A stretch of 64,000 nucleotides of DNA from an uncultured Holdemanella sp. (GCF_934772795.1 NZ_CAKVMR010000002.1:1-64000); one strand, 5' to 3'; positions 17,824 through 27,039 are shown, counted from the first letter of the stretch. Notes: generated by a model not told the origin, from the sequence alone. Made by a program: numbers and translations.

Positions 17824-18725
17824 TTTCATTTGCAAATTTACATGATGATATAGGAAATGATTTATTCGATCATAAAGACCAGCCGAATCGTTTGGATGAA
17901 TTTCACTATCCTCGTTTTAAAGAGGGTAATATGAAGTTTTCGGCCATTGTCTGCTGCTTTAGTGGCACTGAATCATGGCAAGATATGCAGGACTGCATCT
18001 TATATGCGAATGAATGTATTCAATCAAGCAAACATTTCTCTTTTAACAACGATAAGGATATTCAAGTCTTTATCGCTGTTGAAGGTATGTGTGGAATTAA
18101 AGAAGATGTCACAAATAAAATTCAATGGCTATATGATCACAATGTACGTCTTGGCTCATTATGCTGGAACGATGATAATGCCCTAGCTTGTGGTGCAAGA
18201 ACAAATAATAAACCATTAACAGATCTAGGTATAGAAGCCATTCAGGCTATGAACGAAATAGGTATTGCGGTAGATACGAGTCATTGTTGCGAATGGAATT
18301 TCTATGATATCGCAAGAACAAGTACAAAGCCCATCATCGCATCTCACAGTAATGTGAAGGCTCTATACAATCATTATCGTAACTTGAGTGATTTACAACT
18401 TGACATCATCAAAAACAAGGATGGTCTAGTTGGCGGCATTCCTGTTCGCTGGTTTGTGAAGAACAAGAAGGAAAATGCGACATTGGATGACTTTATTGAA
18501 ATTCTTAAATATTTAAAAAATAAAATTGGAATCGAACACATCGCATTAGGTTTTGATTTCATGGACTATATTCCTGGTATGGAAGATAGTAATGTGGTTG
18601 GTATGAAGGACATCACAGAAATCCAAAACATTGCTCTGAAACTAAAGGAAAATGAATTTACAGATGAAGAAATCAAAGCGATTTGTTTCAACAATGCGAA
18701 TTCATTTATGAAAAATTATTTATAA
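17820..18725 (+). CDS. M19-family membrane-dipeptidase-like metallopeptidase
   Basis: A 301-residue TIM-barrel hydrolase of the renal dipeptidase family, which cleaves dipeptides and sometimes D-residue-containing ones. Visible landmarks are LHDDIGNDL (first metal pair), FIAVEGMCGI (bridging glutamate), VDTSHC and IASHSN (metal histidines) and LGFDFMDYI (aspartate). Despite the family name there is no signal peptide, so it works in the cytoplasm. The ATGA overlap with the M3 peptidase gene implies coupled translation. It ends at a terminator shared with the M81 gene. Confidence 0.85.
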   Translation: MISFANLHDDIGNDLFDHKDQPNRLDEFHYPRFKEGNMKFSAIVCCFSGTESWQDMQDCILYANECIQSSKHFSFNNDKDIQVFIAVEGMCGIKEDVTNKIQWLYDHNVRLGSLCWNDDNALACGARTNNKPLTDLGIEAIQAMNEIGIAVDTSHCCEWNFYDIARTSTKPIIASHSNVKALYNHYRNLSDLQLDIIKNKDGLVGGIPVRWFVKNKKENATLDDFIEILKYLKNKIGIEHIALGFDFMDYIPGMEDSNVVGMKDITEIQNIALKLKENEFTDEEIKAICFNNANSFMKNYL

Positions 18726-18728
18726 AAC

Positions 18729-18756
18729 ATAAAATCCACCAAGAGGTGGATTTTTA
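18729..18756. terminator. Bidirectional terminator between M19 and M81 peptidase genes
   Basis: A stem AAATCCACC/GGTGGATTT with loop AAGA has a T-run on the plus side and A-rich bases on the other side, so it can serve both converging genes. Confidence 0.8.
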
Positions 18757-18762
18757 TATTAT

Positions 18763-20223
18763 TTAAATTTCATCTAATTCACGATCATCATATGGATACA
18801 TCGGTCTATGAATTTGTCTGAATACAAGTTTTTCACTTGCCTGATTTGTAGGTCCATCTGTTAGTGCCATTACGCAATATGATGCATATTCATCAAATTC
18901 AGCTGAAATGTACCCCTGTTTTACAACAATGACATCATAATCATCTAGATTTAAGCCACTTGTCACATATTGAGCTGGTTCATAATATTGGATGGCATCA
19001 TTTTCAACTACGACATATACTGGCATATCCTCTACTTTTACAGTGATTACTGTACCAATATCTTCTTTGCCAACATACATTTCTTCAGCTAGACCTCTGG
19101 CGACAACACTACCTTTAATATGAATTTTTTTACAGAGTTCATCATAGTCCATTCCTAAATCAAATTCGACATTGTCGCCAACTTTTTTGTCCATTAAGTA
19201 GGCGTGGGCATTAAAATCAACAATTCCTGAAACTAAGTATTTTTTATTATTGAAATCCTTCAAATTCATAATTTGTCTTAAAACATAATTATTAAAGCCA
19301 TCAGCACCAGATCCTACATTATCTCCTGAATCGGTAATAAAACATGTACCTTGATCATGTTTTACAACTTGTTCAATCGCATCTTCTAAAGAAGCCACAT
19401 TTCCGTGATAGTGGAATTCATGACGTTTTGAATAGGCAAATTCACGAATTTTTCTTGCCCACATATCCGCAAATTCTGTATCTTTCTTTGTCTTAGGACA
19501 TACGACAACAGAACATCCTAAATTTGGTCCATCATGTCTTAAATAACCAATGTGGAATGAGGCAGAACGAATACGACCTGTTTGTTCAGCTTCCTCTAAC
19601 ATATTATTGATAGACACCATAGGTTCGTCAAAAGAAACACTTTTTTCTCCACCAATAATAATTGGAACACGATAGTAAACTGGATGAATGTCTTCTCTGT
19701 GATTCAATAAATCAATAAAGTCTTTGGCCATAAATTGATACGTTTCCTTTGTATCAATGTGAGGTGAGTGTCTATAACATCTTAATAGATTTACATTTGA
19801 AACTAATTCTTCCGATAAATTTCCATGTGGATCCATAACTAGGGCAATAGGCATATAGGGTCCAACAATAGCGCGAATTTCGCGTAAAATCGCATGTTCT
19901 GCTGAACCTCCTTGTAAACCAATCACCTTACTAGCTCCATGAAGAAACAAGAAGATTCCATCAATTTCGTGTAGGTGTTCTTTTACGCTTTGTTTGAATT
20001 TATCCACAATAAATTCATAGGCATCCAAAGTTACAAGTCCATGAGGATGTCCAATCGCACCAATACTTGGAATCAATTCAATACCATTTTCTTCAAAAAT
20101 ATCTCGACAATACATAGAGTCGATACAGTCTTCTCCATATTTCAAAATAAACTTATCAAGACTCATCAAAGATCTAGAGTGTTCATTTGATTCTGAACTA
20201 AATCTTCCAACTAATACTTTCAT
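18763..20223 (-). CDS. M81 family metallopeptidase (MlrC/microcystinase C-like)
   Basis: A 486-residue protein with the two-part MlrC architecture: an N-terminal domain (MKVLVGRFSSESNEHS, GIFLFLHGASKVIG, MDPHGNLSEELV, YRHSPHIDTKET) carrying the metal-binding histidines and aspartates, and a C-terminal domain (ITDSGDNVGSGADG). Known members finish degradation of the cyclic peptide microcystin, but the family is broad and usually acts on other small peptides or amides. It follows the M42 gene by 4 bases and ends the M42-M42-M81 operon. Its true substrate is unknown. Confidence 0.87.
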   Translation of the reverse strand: MKVLVGRFSSESNEHSRSLMSLDKFILKYGEDCIDSMYCRDIFEENGIELIPSIGAIGHPHGLVTLDAYEFIVDKFKQSVKEHLHEIDGIFLFLHGASKVIGLQGGSAEHAILREIRAIVGPYMPIALVMDPHGNLSEELVSNVNLLRCYRHSPHIDTKETYQFMAKDFIDLLNHREDIHPVYYRVPIIIGGEKSVSFDEPMVSINNMLEEAEQTGRIRSASFHIGYLRHDGPNLGCSVVVCPKTKKDTEFADMWARKIREFAYSKRHEFHYHGNVASLEDAIEQVVKHDQGTCFITDSGDNVGSGADGFNNYVLRQIMNLKDFNNKKYLVSGIVDFNAHAYLMDKKVGDNVEFDLGMDYDELCKKIHIKGSVVARGLAEEMYVGKEDIGTVITVKVEDMPVYVVVENDAIQYYEPAQYVTSGLNLDDYDVIVVKQGYISAEFDEYASYCVMALTDGPTNQASEKLVFRQIHRPMYPYDDRELDEI

Positions 20224-20227
20224 TATT

Positions 20228-21310
20228 TTATCCTTTCAATATCTGCAACAATTCATTATCTAATCGACGAGCAAATTCAGCCATTAATAATACAGTTTGC
20301 CAATAATCCTTACGATGAATGATCAAACGATGTGAATGCATATAACGTGTTGGAATGGACAATGTCATTGTGACTACGCCATCATGTGCTTTATGAATAT
20401 TGTCCGCATCTGTACCCCCACATGTCATCATGTCATAGTTGATATCTAAATCTAAATCTTTACAGATTTCTTCCATTTTTGCGATAAAGTTTTTATTACC
20501 GATGATTCCCGCATCCATTACACTTAACACAACACCTTTGCCTAATCCATTGATTCCTTTATCCATTGGTGTATCCATACTTGTTGTTACGTCTAAGGCA
20601 ATCGCAACATCTGGATGTAACATATTTGCGGCCGTTCTCGCTCCTCTTAAGCCAACTTCTTCTTGTACCGTACCAACGCCATATAAATTGCATTTATGTT
20701 TATCTTTGCTTAAAATACGCATTACATCTACAACCATAGCTGCACACAAACGATCATCCCAGGCTTTTCCCATTAAATAGTTTGGATTGTTCATAACTGT
20801 AAATTCTGTATCTGGCGTAATCATATCGCCAATTTGAATTCCTAACTCTTCAACTTCAGCACGGTTTGCGACACCCAAATCTAAAAATAAATCTAATGGA
20901 TGAATAACTTTTTCTTTGACTTCCTTACTCAATCCATGAGGCGCACTTGATCCTACAACACCTTGATATCTTTTACCTTCATGTGTTGTCACTACAAGTG
21001 TCTGACTAGGTAGTACATGTCCCCACCATCCTCCAACTGGAAGCATACGGATGTAGCCTTGTTCGTCAATTTCACGCACTAGAAAACCAACTTCATCCAT
21101 GTGTCCACAAATCATTAAAGTAGGCTGGTCTTCTTCTCCTTTTTGAAGTCCGATAATGGATCCTAAATTATCATATGTGATTTCATCCGCATACGGACTC
21201 ATCCATTTTTTCATAGTGCGACTCACTTCTTTTTCGTTTCCACTAATGCCATGAGCCTCACTTAATTCTTTGAGCATTTCTAAATTAATATCACCAATTG
21301 CTTGTTCCAT
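20228..21310 (-). CDS. M42 family aminopeptidase, catalytically complete
   Basis: A 360-residue di-metal aminopeptidase of the glutamyl-aminopeptidase/FrvX type, usually a dodecameric shell. All ligands are visible: ICGHMDEVG (His, Asp), KAWDDR (bridging Asp), VQEEVGLRG (catalytic Glu, Glu ligand), IALDVT (Asp) and RYMHSHR (His). It is 8 bases after a second, degenerate M42 gene and 4 bases before M81. Both E. coli frv and sgc PTS operons also contain an M42 gene, a precedent for the link with a PTS. Confidence 0.92.
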   Translation of the reverse strand: MEQAIGDINLEMLKELSEAHGISGNEKEVSRTMKKWMSPYADEITYDNLGSIIGLQKGEEDQPTLMICGHMDEVGFLVREIDEQGYIRMLPVGGWWGHVLPSQTLVVTTHEGKRYQGVVGSSAPHGLSKEVKEKVIHPLDLFLDLGVANRAEVEELGIQIGDMITPDTEFTVMNNPNYLMGKAWDDRLCAAMVVDVMRILSKDKHKCNLYGVGTVQEEVGLRGARTAANMLHPDVAIALDVTTSMDTPMDKGINGLGKGVVLSVMDAGIIGNKNFIAKMEEICKDLDLDINYDMMTCGGTDADNIHKAHDGVVTMTLSIPTRYMHSHRLIIHRKDYWQTVLLMAEFARRLDNELLQILKG

Positions 21311-21318
21311 AGTATCAC

Positions 21319-22341
21319 CTATCGATTTGATTCCTTAAATTCTTGAATCTTTTCTTCATTTAAATTTTCAACAAATACAGTCAAAGCTTTTTTTGCGCAG
21401 TCATAATCATTTAGATCCATGCTTTCAATTGCGCTATATGCATTTTGAATCGCAATCGATACATTTAGTGTTGGACATCCGGCAAACAATTTGTGTACCC
21501 ATGCGCCTTCATTTAGATCCATACTATAGTAGTGCTGATATGCGATATCTTCCTCTTTACAGATTTGTACTAATGCATCTAATAAGCCACGGTTTGGCAT
21601 CATTCCTTTATCGTAGAAAGATACTAACAAGCCTTTTCCTAGCTCTCCTACGCTTTGGTCTTTTTCATCTAATGTTTTCGCTTTTTTACAACCAAGTACA
21701 ACACCTAGATCTGGTTTTACAAGTCCTGTAGCTGTTGTGGCTCCTCGCTGTCCTACTTCTTCCATAACGCAGGCTCCAACATATAAATCAAAATCAAATT
21801 CTTTATCTTTAACAGCTTCTAATAATTCAACAGCCATTAAACATCCAACTCTTGATTCTAATGCTTTTGAAATACATTGTTTTTGCACTTTGACAAATGG
21901 ACCATCCACTACGGCACTATCTCCTACAAATACACCAAGTGCTAATGTTTCTTCTTTTGAATATGTTCCAAAGTCAATGACCCTTTTTTTTGTACCAACC
22001 ACGAAGGCATTGACTTCACCTGTTTTTGTTTTTACACGCAAACGACTTCCTGGTAAATATTGTTTATTGATTTTACCGATTTCAATAAATTCAGCACTTC
22101 CATTATCATTGATCTTTGTGATCATTAATCCTGATTCATCCATGTGTGTAATGACTAATACGCGTTTGGCATTCTCTTTTTTACTTTTCTTTACGCCAAA
22201 TACGGAGCCTAAATTATCATATACAATTTCATCACAATATGGCTCTAAGTATTGTGCCATACATTTGCCAACATTTTTTTCATCTCCTGAAATTGAAATT
22301 GTTTGTGTTAATGTATTAAGTATTTTTAATGTTTCTGACAT
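21319..22341 (-). CDS. M42 family homologue lacking metal ligands (probable pseudoenzyme)
   Basis: A 340-residue paralogue of the next gene downstream. The fold markers are kept (ISGDEKNVGK, VITHMDESGLMI, VMEEVGQRGATTA), but the bridging aspartate motif AWDDR is ALESR, the ALD ligand is LGC, and the MHS histidine is AYS. Three of five metal positions are thus lost, so it is unlikely to bind two metals. It may form mixed shells with the active M42 or act as a regulator. It heads a three-gene operon with an AAGGAGG site, a TATACT -10 at 22366-22371, and an operator palindrome at -54. Confidence 0.85.
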   Translation of the reverse strand: MSETLKILNTLTQTISISGDEKNVGKCMAQYLEPYCDEIVYDNLGSVFGVKKSKKENAKRVLVITHMDESGLMITKINDNGSAEFIEIGKINKQYLPGSRLRVKTKTGEVNAFVVGTKKRVIDFGTYSKEETLALGVFVGDSAVVDGPFVKVQKQCISKALESRVGCLMAVELLEAVKDKEFDFDLYVGACVMEEVGQRGATTATGLVKPDLGVVLGCKKAKTLDEKDQSVGELGKGLLVSFYDKGMMPNRGLLDALVQICKEEDIAYQHYYSMDLNEGAWVHKLFAGCPTLNVSIAIQNAYSAIESMDLNDYDCAKKALTVFVENLNEEKIQEFKESNR

Positions 22342-22404
22342 GATTATGTCCTCCTTATATAAAGCAGTATAGACCTATTTTGTTTCACTAGATTCCAAAT
22401 GTGT

Positions 22405-22420
22405 TTCCTATTGTTAGGAA
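22405..22420. promoter_or_regulatory. Palindromic operator 3 (TTCCTA-N4-TAGGAA)
   Basis: TTCCTATTGTTAGGAA is a perfect palindrome with a 4-base spacer, centred about 54 bases upstream of the predicted start point (near 22359) of the M42-M42-M81 operon. Confidence 0.78.
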
Positions 22421-22423
22421 CAT

Positions 22424-22450
22424 AAAGAAAACCAGCTCAATCGAGCTGGT
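22424..22450 (-). terminator. Terminator after the IIC and GrdB-like genes
   Basis: A perfect 8-bp stem ACCAGCTC/GAGCTGGT (22431-22438, 22443-22450) is followed on the minus strand by TTTCTTT. It separates the IIC/GrdB-like unit from the M42 operon. Confidence 0.85.
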
Positions 22451-22455
22451 CATTA

Positions 22456-22977
22456 TTAATAAGCATGTTTTTCTAAGAATTCAGCAGTATCTTTTTTGTC
22501 GACTAACATTTTAGCGTATTCACACATAGCGCTTAATGATTCATTCAATCCGATTCCACCTTTTTTAGGCATTTTTAAAATTGTAACTTTATCTTTGTAT
22601 GTTTCGATAGCCTTTTCACACTCTTGTGACATGATCGCAAAAGCAGGAATATTTGTTAGTTCTGAAATTGTTTCAGCCGATTTAGCAGCCATGATACCAT
22701 AATTTGCATAGTTGAAACATGGTCCACAGATAACTACGTCTGGATTGAATTTTTTTGCCATAGCCGCAAATTTCTTTGCGTTAAGTTCTGGGTCGGCTAA
22801 AAAAGTACCGTCTCCACAATATAAAGTAGCGATGACTTTTCCTCCTTGCTGATCCAAGAATCGAGTAAACATTTCACAAGAACCAATTCCCATTGCTTTT
22901 CCGCCCATAGGTAAATCAGGACTTTCTTTTCCTCCTAAACCAGCTTGTGTCTGGTCAAAAATCATCATAACTTTCAT
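22456..22977 (-). CDS. Stand-alone GrdB-like (glycine/betaine/sarcosine reductase B-related) domain protein
   Basis: A 173-residue protein resembling the N-terminal part of GrdB: MKVMMIFDQTQAGLGGKES, then IATLYCGDGTFL, NPDVVICGPCFNYANYG and the VTILKMPKKGGIGLNESL end. GrdB is the substrate-binding selenoprotein subunit of amino-acid reductases and is ~430 residues; the C-terminal selenocysteine region is absent here, and no in-frame UGA is needed. So a redox role is doubtful; it may bind a small amino-acid-like ligand. It follows PTS IIC by 18 bases with a good AGGAGG site. I recognise the resemblance but not a function. Confidence 0.7.
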   Translation of the reverse strand: MKVMMIFDQTQAGLGGKESPDLPMGGKAMGIGSCEMFTRFLDQQGGKVIATLYCGDGTFLADPELNAKKFAAMAKKFNPDVVICGPCFNYANYGIMAAKSAETISELTNIPAFAIMSQECEKAIETYKDKVTILKMPKKGGIGLNESLSAMCEYAKMLVDKKDTAEFLEKHAY

Positions 22978-22995
22978 TGTGTTATCCTCCTAATC

Positions 22996-24351
22996 TTATA
23001 GATTATCTAAATCTAAATCGTCAAATGAGATATCGTCTTCTTCGCTTGACTCATTTGCAGCAGCAGCTTCTTCTGCCAAATATTTTTTATCTAATGTTCT
23101 AATGAATGGATAGTAAATCATCATTCCTAATACCAACAAGAAGATTTGCCATACACTTGCTCTCCAAGATCCTGTAGCCAACCATCCTGAGAATCCAATT
23201 GGAGTAGTCCAAGGTAAGTTTACACCTGTTGTACGTGGAATAATACCCCATAATGTTGCGAAATATGATAGGATCAAGTTCATCATTGGAACTAAAATAA
23301 ATGGAATCGCAATAACTGGGTTTAATACAACTGGTAAACCGAAGATAATTGGTTCGTTGATTCCAAAGAATCCTGGAACGATAGATAATTTTCCTAATTG
23401 TTTAATACGTTCAGACTTACATACTGTAACCATCAAGATTACTAATGATAGAGTAGATCCTCCACCACCGAAGTTACAGAAGAAGTTACTGAATGGGTTT
23501 GTGAAGATATATGGTAATGCTTTACCAGCTTCGAATGCGATTAATTGTTTTGCGGTTAATACGTTACCAATGAAGAATACTGAGTTACATACTGCTGGTC
23601 CGTTGATACCAAAGAACCAGAAGAAAGTACACATGAATGAATATAATGCGTTAGCTCCTAATGTATCTCCTAAACCTTCCAATGGTGTTTGTAGAATGGC
23701 TACTACGAAGTCTTGGAAGTATCCAAATTCTGTGAATGAGAAACCAATACGTACTAAGAATGCAGCTCCCATAACTAGAGCACTTGGTACTAATGCAGCG
23801 AATGAATCTGCAACTGCAGGAGGTACACCTTTAGGCATTTTAATTGTCCATCCTTTTTTATATGCAAAGGCGAACAACCATACTCCAAGAGTCGCACAAA
23901 TCAAGGCCATGAAGATTCCGTTTGGTCCGATATAATCAAAATCTAAACCTGCAAAAACAGCATCTTCAACAACTTCACCTGAATCTCTAACAGCTGTGTG
24001 AATTGTTGGCATTAAAATAAAATAAGAAACTAATGCAACGGCAGCACCTTGAATTTTGTCTGCTTTAAATTCTCTTGCCATCGCATATCCTGTACCTAAT
24101 GCAGTTAATAAACCTGTACAGTTAAATGATGCACGAGATACCGCCTTGAACCAGTCTGTCCAACCTGCACCAAGTATTGATGATACTGCAGCATCCCATC
24201 CTGGAATTGGGAAGTTTGCGATCAACAAGAAGATTGAACCAACAATTAATAATGGTGTAGAAATTAAGAAACCATCACGAATTGCGATTAATACTCGGTT
24301 TTTAGTTAGAACATCGGCCATAGGCATCAAAATTTTTTCTAGCTTGTCCAT
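22996..24351 (-). CDS. PTS system lactose/cellobiose-family IIC permease
   Basis: Membrane transporter that imports and phosphorylates a sugar or sugar conjugate with the IIA and IIB of this island. It has 451 residues, about ten hydrophobic segments, the typical N-terminus (LEKILMPMADVLTKNRVLIAIRDGF), the FFWFFGINGP motif and NEPIIFGLPVVLNP, which holds the substrate-contact glutamate. Codon use is enriched in strongly expressed codons. No phospho-glycosidase gene accompanies it; peptidases do. The promoter has a TAAAGT -10 near 24381 and an operator at about -54. Confidence 0.93.
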   Translation of the reverse strand: MDKLEKILMPMADVLTKNRVLIAIRDGFLISTPLLIVGSIFLLIANFPIPGWDAAVSSILGAGWTDWFKAVSRASFNCTGLLTALGTGYAMAREFKADKIQGAAVALVSYFILMPTIHTAVRDSGEVVEDAVFAGLDFDYIGPNGIFMALICATLGVWLFAFAYKKGWTIKMPKGVPPAVADSFAALVPSALVMGAAFLVRIGFSFTEFGYFQDFVVAILQTPLEGLGDTLGANALYSFMCTFFWFFGINGPAVCNSVFFIGNVLTAKQLIAFEAGKALPYIFTNPFSNFFCNFGGGGSTLSLVILMVTVCKSERIKQLGKLSIVPGFFGINEPIIFGLPVVLNPVIAIPFILVPMMNLILSYFATLWGIIPRTTGVNLPWTTPIGFSGWLATGSWRASVWQIFLLVLGMMIYYPFIRTLDKKYLAEEAAAANESSEEDDISFDDLDLDNL

Positions 24352-24419
24352 AAAAACACTCTCCTTTATTAGCTGTCTTTACTTTATCACAGCTATTGAT
24401 AATGAATTCACTAAATGTT

Positions 24420-24435
24420 TTCCTACAACTAGGAA
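24420..24435. promoter_or_regulatory. Palindromic operator 4 (TTCCTA-N4-TAGGAA)
   Basis: TTCCTACAACTAGGAA is a perfect palindrome directly beside the stop codon of the RDD gene, centred about 54 bases upstream of the predicted IIC start point (near 24374). Confidence 0.78.
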
Positions 24436-24436
24436 A

Positions 24437-25021
24437 TTACTTTTCCGTACCTGCCACACTAATAATATGTGTATTCGCAATACGATCATGAATCATTTTT
24501 CTTGATGGACTTGCCATACCCATTAAAATGGAAATAGCACTAATAATTCCAAATACATACACTGCCATATCCATAATTGGAATGCCTGTAACCATTTGAA
24601 TCAATTGACGCAAATAACTTGAACTATTCGCAATATAGCCTTCAACGATCATGATTCCGAGTCCTTCGCGCATTAAAATTGTTTTAAAATCTACGTCAGA
24701 CTCATCATTTTTTACAACTTTTAATTTCATAATGCGTTTACCAAAAGTTTGTCCTTTATATACATACAATTCTAGAATCACAAAATATCCTAAATAGAAT
24801 ACAATCGCCAACAAAGCTACCAAGATATTATATGGTGCAGGGATTTTAGATAAATCTTGTGATACGGAAGTTGTATGATTCACAATGCTTCCAATTAAGA
24901 CAATAGGGATTCCGGCAAACATTGTTGCCACATACCAGTCAATCAGATAGGCAACGCCTCTATAAAAACTATTTACTGAACTTTCCTTCAGTTTTACTCC
25001 ATAACGATGTGTTTTATCCAT
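24437..25021 (-). CDS. RDD family membrane protein
   Basis: A 194-residue membrane protein. The family marks are near the start (FYRGVAYLIDWYVATM, with the Arg and Asp pair), the GQTFGKRIMKLKVV loop, and the C-terminal SRKMIHDRIANTHII. Four hydrophobic segments are predicted (about 25-45, 68-90, 118-140, 150-170). RDD proteins are thought to be transporters or ion exchangers in some cases, but most have no known function. The gene is 15 bases after the PRD regulator and is probably cotranscribed with it. Confidence 0.88.
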   Translation of the reverse strand: MDKTHRYGVKLKESSVNSFYRGVAYLIDWYVATMFAGIPIVLIGSIVNHTTSVSQDLSKIPAPYNILVALLAIVFYLGYFVILELYVYKGQTFGKRIMKLKVVKNDESDVDFKTILMREGLGIMIVEGYIANSSSYLRQLIQMVTGIPIMDMAVYVFGIISAISILMGMASPSRKMIHDRIANTHIISVAGTEK

Positions 25022-25036
25022 ATTTGTACAACCTTT

Positions 25037-26944
25037 CTATTCGATTATTTTTGATATAAATTCTTCATAGCTTTGACTTTCTAATAAAGCCACAAAATGA
25101 TTTGCGTTATTGATCATACTGCTTAACCAATCAAAGAACATAACTAAAGTATCTTTATATACTTCGTTGATTGCCAACAACATAACCATCTTAACTTCAA
25201 ATTCACCCCATTTGATTGGCTTTTCTAAAAACGCAACAGAAATCGAAGATCGAAAACTTGCCACATTCAATGAGTGTGGTACCGCAAAGGAATACACAAA
25301 ACTTGTGGATGCCATTTTTTCCCTTTGAAGAACTGATTTTTTAAACGCATCATCACTGTACCCTAGTTTTTTTAAGTGATCACACATAAATTCAATTGTT
25401 TCTTCTGGCGTTTCTGTTTTCAAATTCAAATGAAAAGTTTCTGGTTCAATCAAATCAATAATTTGAGTTTTAAATTCATTTTGAAATCTCTTTTTATCCA
25501 ACGCATTTAATGTTTGGAAAATGCGACTCTCATCTTCTGTTGTGATAAATACAGAAATTTGAACAGTTGGAATATCTAAATTGTGTTGTAGTGGTGATGT
25601 CGTTAGAATCAAATCAGGATCCAATTCTTTGATTGTCTTTTCTTCAAAATAACTCACACTTTGGATTACATCCATACGTTCGTTAAATAAGAAATCCACT
25701 TTCTTTAGTAAAATATCCCCAAAAGCCTGATCCACAGGATAAATCATAATGGCTTTGTAATGTTGATGATTATGTGTTCTTTCATAGGCAGCCCCTAAAT
25801 GAAGGGCCAAAAAACCTAGCTCATTTTCAGAAATATCCATTCCTAATTCTTCATTTAAAATTTCACCTACACGAATGGCCAATTCAAAAACTAATGGATA
25901 CTTCTTCTTCAATTCTTGAAGATACATATTATCGATATGAATATTTTTATTTTTTCTTTCAACTAATCCCTGCAAATGTAATGCGATACCCGAACGCAAA
26001 TCTACGTCTTTTGAGAAGTCAATATCATAATCTGATTTAATGGATTCGATAATTTGCGTAACCAATTCATTCACATTGTAGCCGTGTTTGCTGTGGGCAG
26101 AAACCAAATCATTTTGAAGATTCATTGAATTTTTACCCATTAATAATAGGGCTAATAATTCAACTTCATTTTCATTGATCTCAATACGCACAATTTTAGA
26201 TACACGATTAAAGAATTCTTTGGCAATCTGATATTCTTTTGTGTTTTCCAAATCTGTTCCACGACTTGTTTTGATGTAATTGTGGTGCAACATCCTTTCA
26301 ATCGCAACACCAATATGTATCATCAACATGGGAATTGCCATTTCTCGAATACGATAATTATATTCTTTTAAAATATTTTCCATAATGTCTTTGACTTTTA
26401 ATAAATCAAAGCCTTTAAACATACTCGAAAGCTTATTAAGGTTCAAGAAATTTCCTTGTGTCTCTTCCGTAAGTAAATCTTTATAGAGTTTGCGCATTTC
26501 ATCTTCGCTACCCTCTAAATGAATGTGATTTTTAGAGCGAATCAGTTTTAAATCATGATAACCCTCAAGCATTTTTTTAATTCTTTTAATGTCATTATCA
26601 ATTGAATACCCACTAATAAACACTTGATCTTGTAAGTCCATCAAGTTTAATTCTTTTTTCTCAAACAATAACACGCGTATAATATACACACATCTTTCTT
26701 GAGGTGTTTGAGGTATTATATATTTTTGTGCTGTAGGCAATGTAACATTGATTTCATCTCGAATATGATATCCACTTCGTAAGTTGGATTCAATAATTGG
26801 CTGTTCATAATATCGATTGATCGCATCGATATCACTACGAATTGTGCGATCCGATACTTGCATAAGTTTAGAGATTTCTTTTCCTGTCATCCATGCCTTT
26901 GTATCATTCAACAATAGAACAATTTTCTCTTGTCTTTTATTCAC
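25037..26944 (-). CDS. PRD-containing transcriptional activator with PTS IIB and IIA domains (LicR/ManR/BglG-type)
   Basis: A 635-residue regulator whose activity is set by PTS phosphorylation. Order: helix-turn-helix 1-60 (MTGKEISKLMQVSDRTIRSD), a second HTH-like region about 85-160, two PRDs (about 180-400, with histidines in AIERMLHHN and LALHLGAAYER), a IIB-like domain (about 400-480, lacking an obvious cysteine in the active loop), and a IIA-fructose-like domain with its phospho-histidine in YSFAVPHSLN. The start is GTG at 26944 with GGGGGTG eight bases upstream. It is the best candidate to bind the six TTCCTA/TAGGAA palindromes, two of which are in its own upstream region. It resembles FrvR-type control. 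Confidence 0.9.
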   Translation of the reverse strand: MNKRQEKIVLLLNDTKAWMTGKEISKLMQVSDRTIRSDIDAINRYYEQPIIESNLRSGYHIRDEINVTLPTAQKYIIPQTPQERCVYIIRVLLFEKKELNLMDLQDQVFISGYSIDNDIKRIKKMLEGYHDLKLIRSKNHIHLEGSEDEMRKLYKDLLTEETQGNFLNLNKLSSMFKGFDLLKVKDIMENILKEYNYRIREMAIPMLMIHIGVAIERMLHHNYIKTSRGTDLENTKEYQIAKEFFNRVSKIVRIEINENEVELLALLLMGKNSMNLQNDLVSAHSKHGYNVNELVTQIIESIKSDYDIDFSKDVDLRSGIALHLQGLVERKNKNIHIDNMYLQELKKKYPLVFELAIRVGEILNEELGMDISENELGFLALHLGAAYERTHNHQHYKAIMIYPVDQAFGDILLKKVDFLFNERMDVIQSVSYFEEKTIKELDPDLILTTSPLQHNLDIPTVQISVFITTEDESRIFQTLNALDKKRFQNEFKTQIIDLIEPETFHLNLKTETPEETIEFMCDHLKKLGYSDDAFKKSVLQREKMASTSFVYSFAVPHSLNVASFRSSISVAFLEKPIKWGEFEVKMVMLLAINEVYKDTLVMFFDWLSSMINNANHFVALLESQSYEEFISKIIE

Positions 26945-27005
26945 TTTTAGTACACCCCCATACTTATATTTTATATGATTCTTCCTAATTATTAACATGC
27001 ATTTT

Positions 27006-27021
27006 TTCCTAATATTAGGAA
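27006..27021. promoter_or_regulatory. Palindromic operator 5 (TTCCTA-N4-TAGGAA)
   Basis: TTCCTAATATTAGGAA is a perfect palindrome in the divergent region between the PRD regulator and the YitT gene. Its centre is about 52 bases upstream of the likely regulator start point (-10 TAAAAT at 26968-26973, minus strand). Confidence 0.78.
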
Positions 27022-27023
27022 AT

Positions 27024-27039
27024 TTCCTAGTACAAGGAA
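27024..27039. promoter_or_regulatory. Palindromic operator 6 (TTCCTA-N4-AAGGAA)
   Basis: TTCCTAGTACAAGGAA differs from the perfect palindrome by one base. It is adjacent to operator 5 and about 53 bases upstream of the start point given by the TATAAT at 27072-27077 in front of the YitT gene. Confidence 0.65.

Noticed and set aside
21737..22372. 211-codon plus-strand frame opposite the degenerate M42 gene
   Set aside because: It is serine/threonine-rich antisense of a clear M42 frame with ribosome site and operator.
22456..22977. A selenocysteine UGA extension of the GrdB-like gene
   Set aside because: The gene ends with TAA and is followed by a perfect terminator, so there is no read-through candidate.
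23357..23935. 192-codon plus-strand frame opposite PTS IIC
   Set aside because: It is a shadow of the IIC gene; the minus strand is a clear permease and the plus-strand translation has no recognisable motif.
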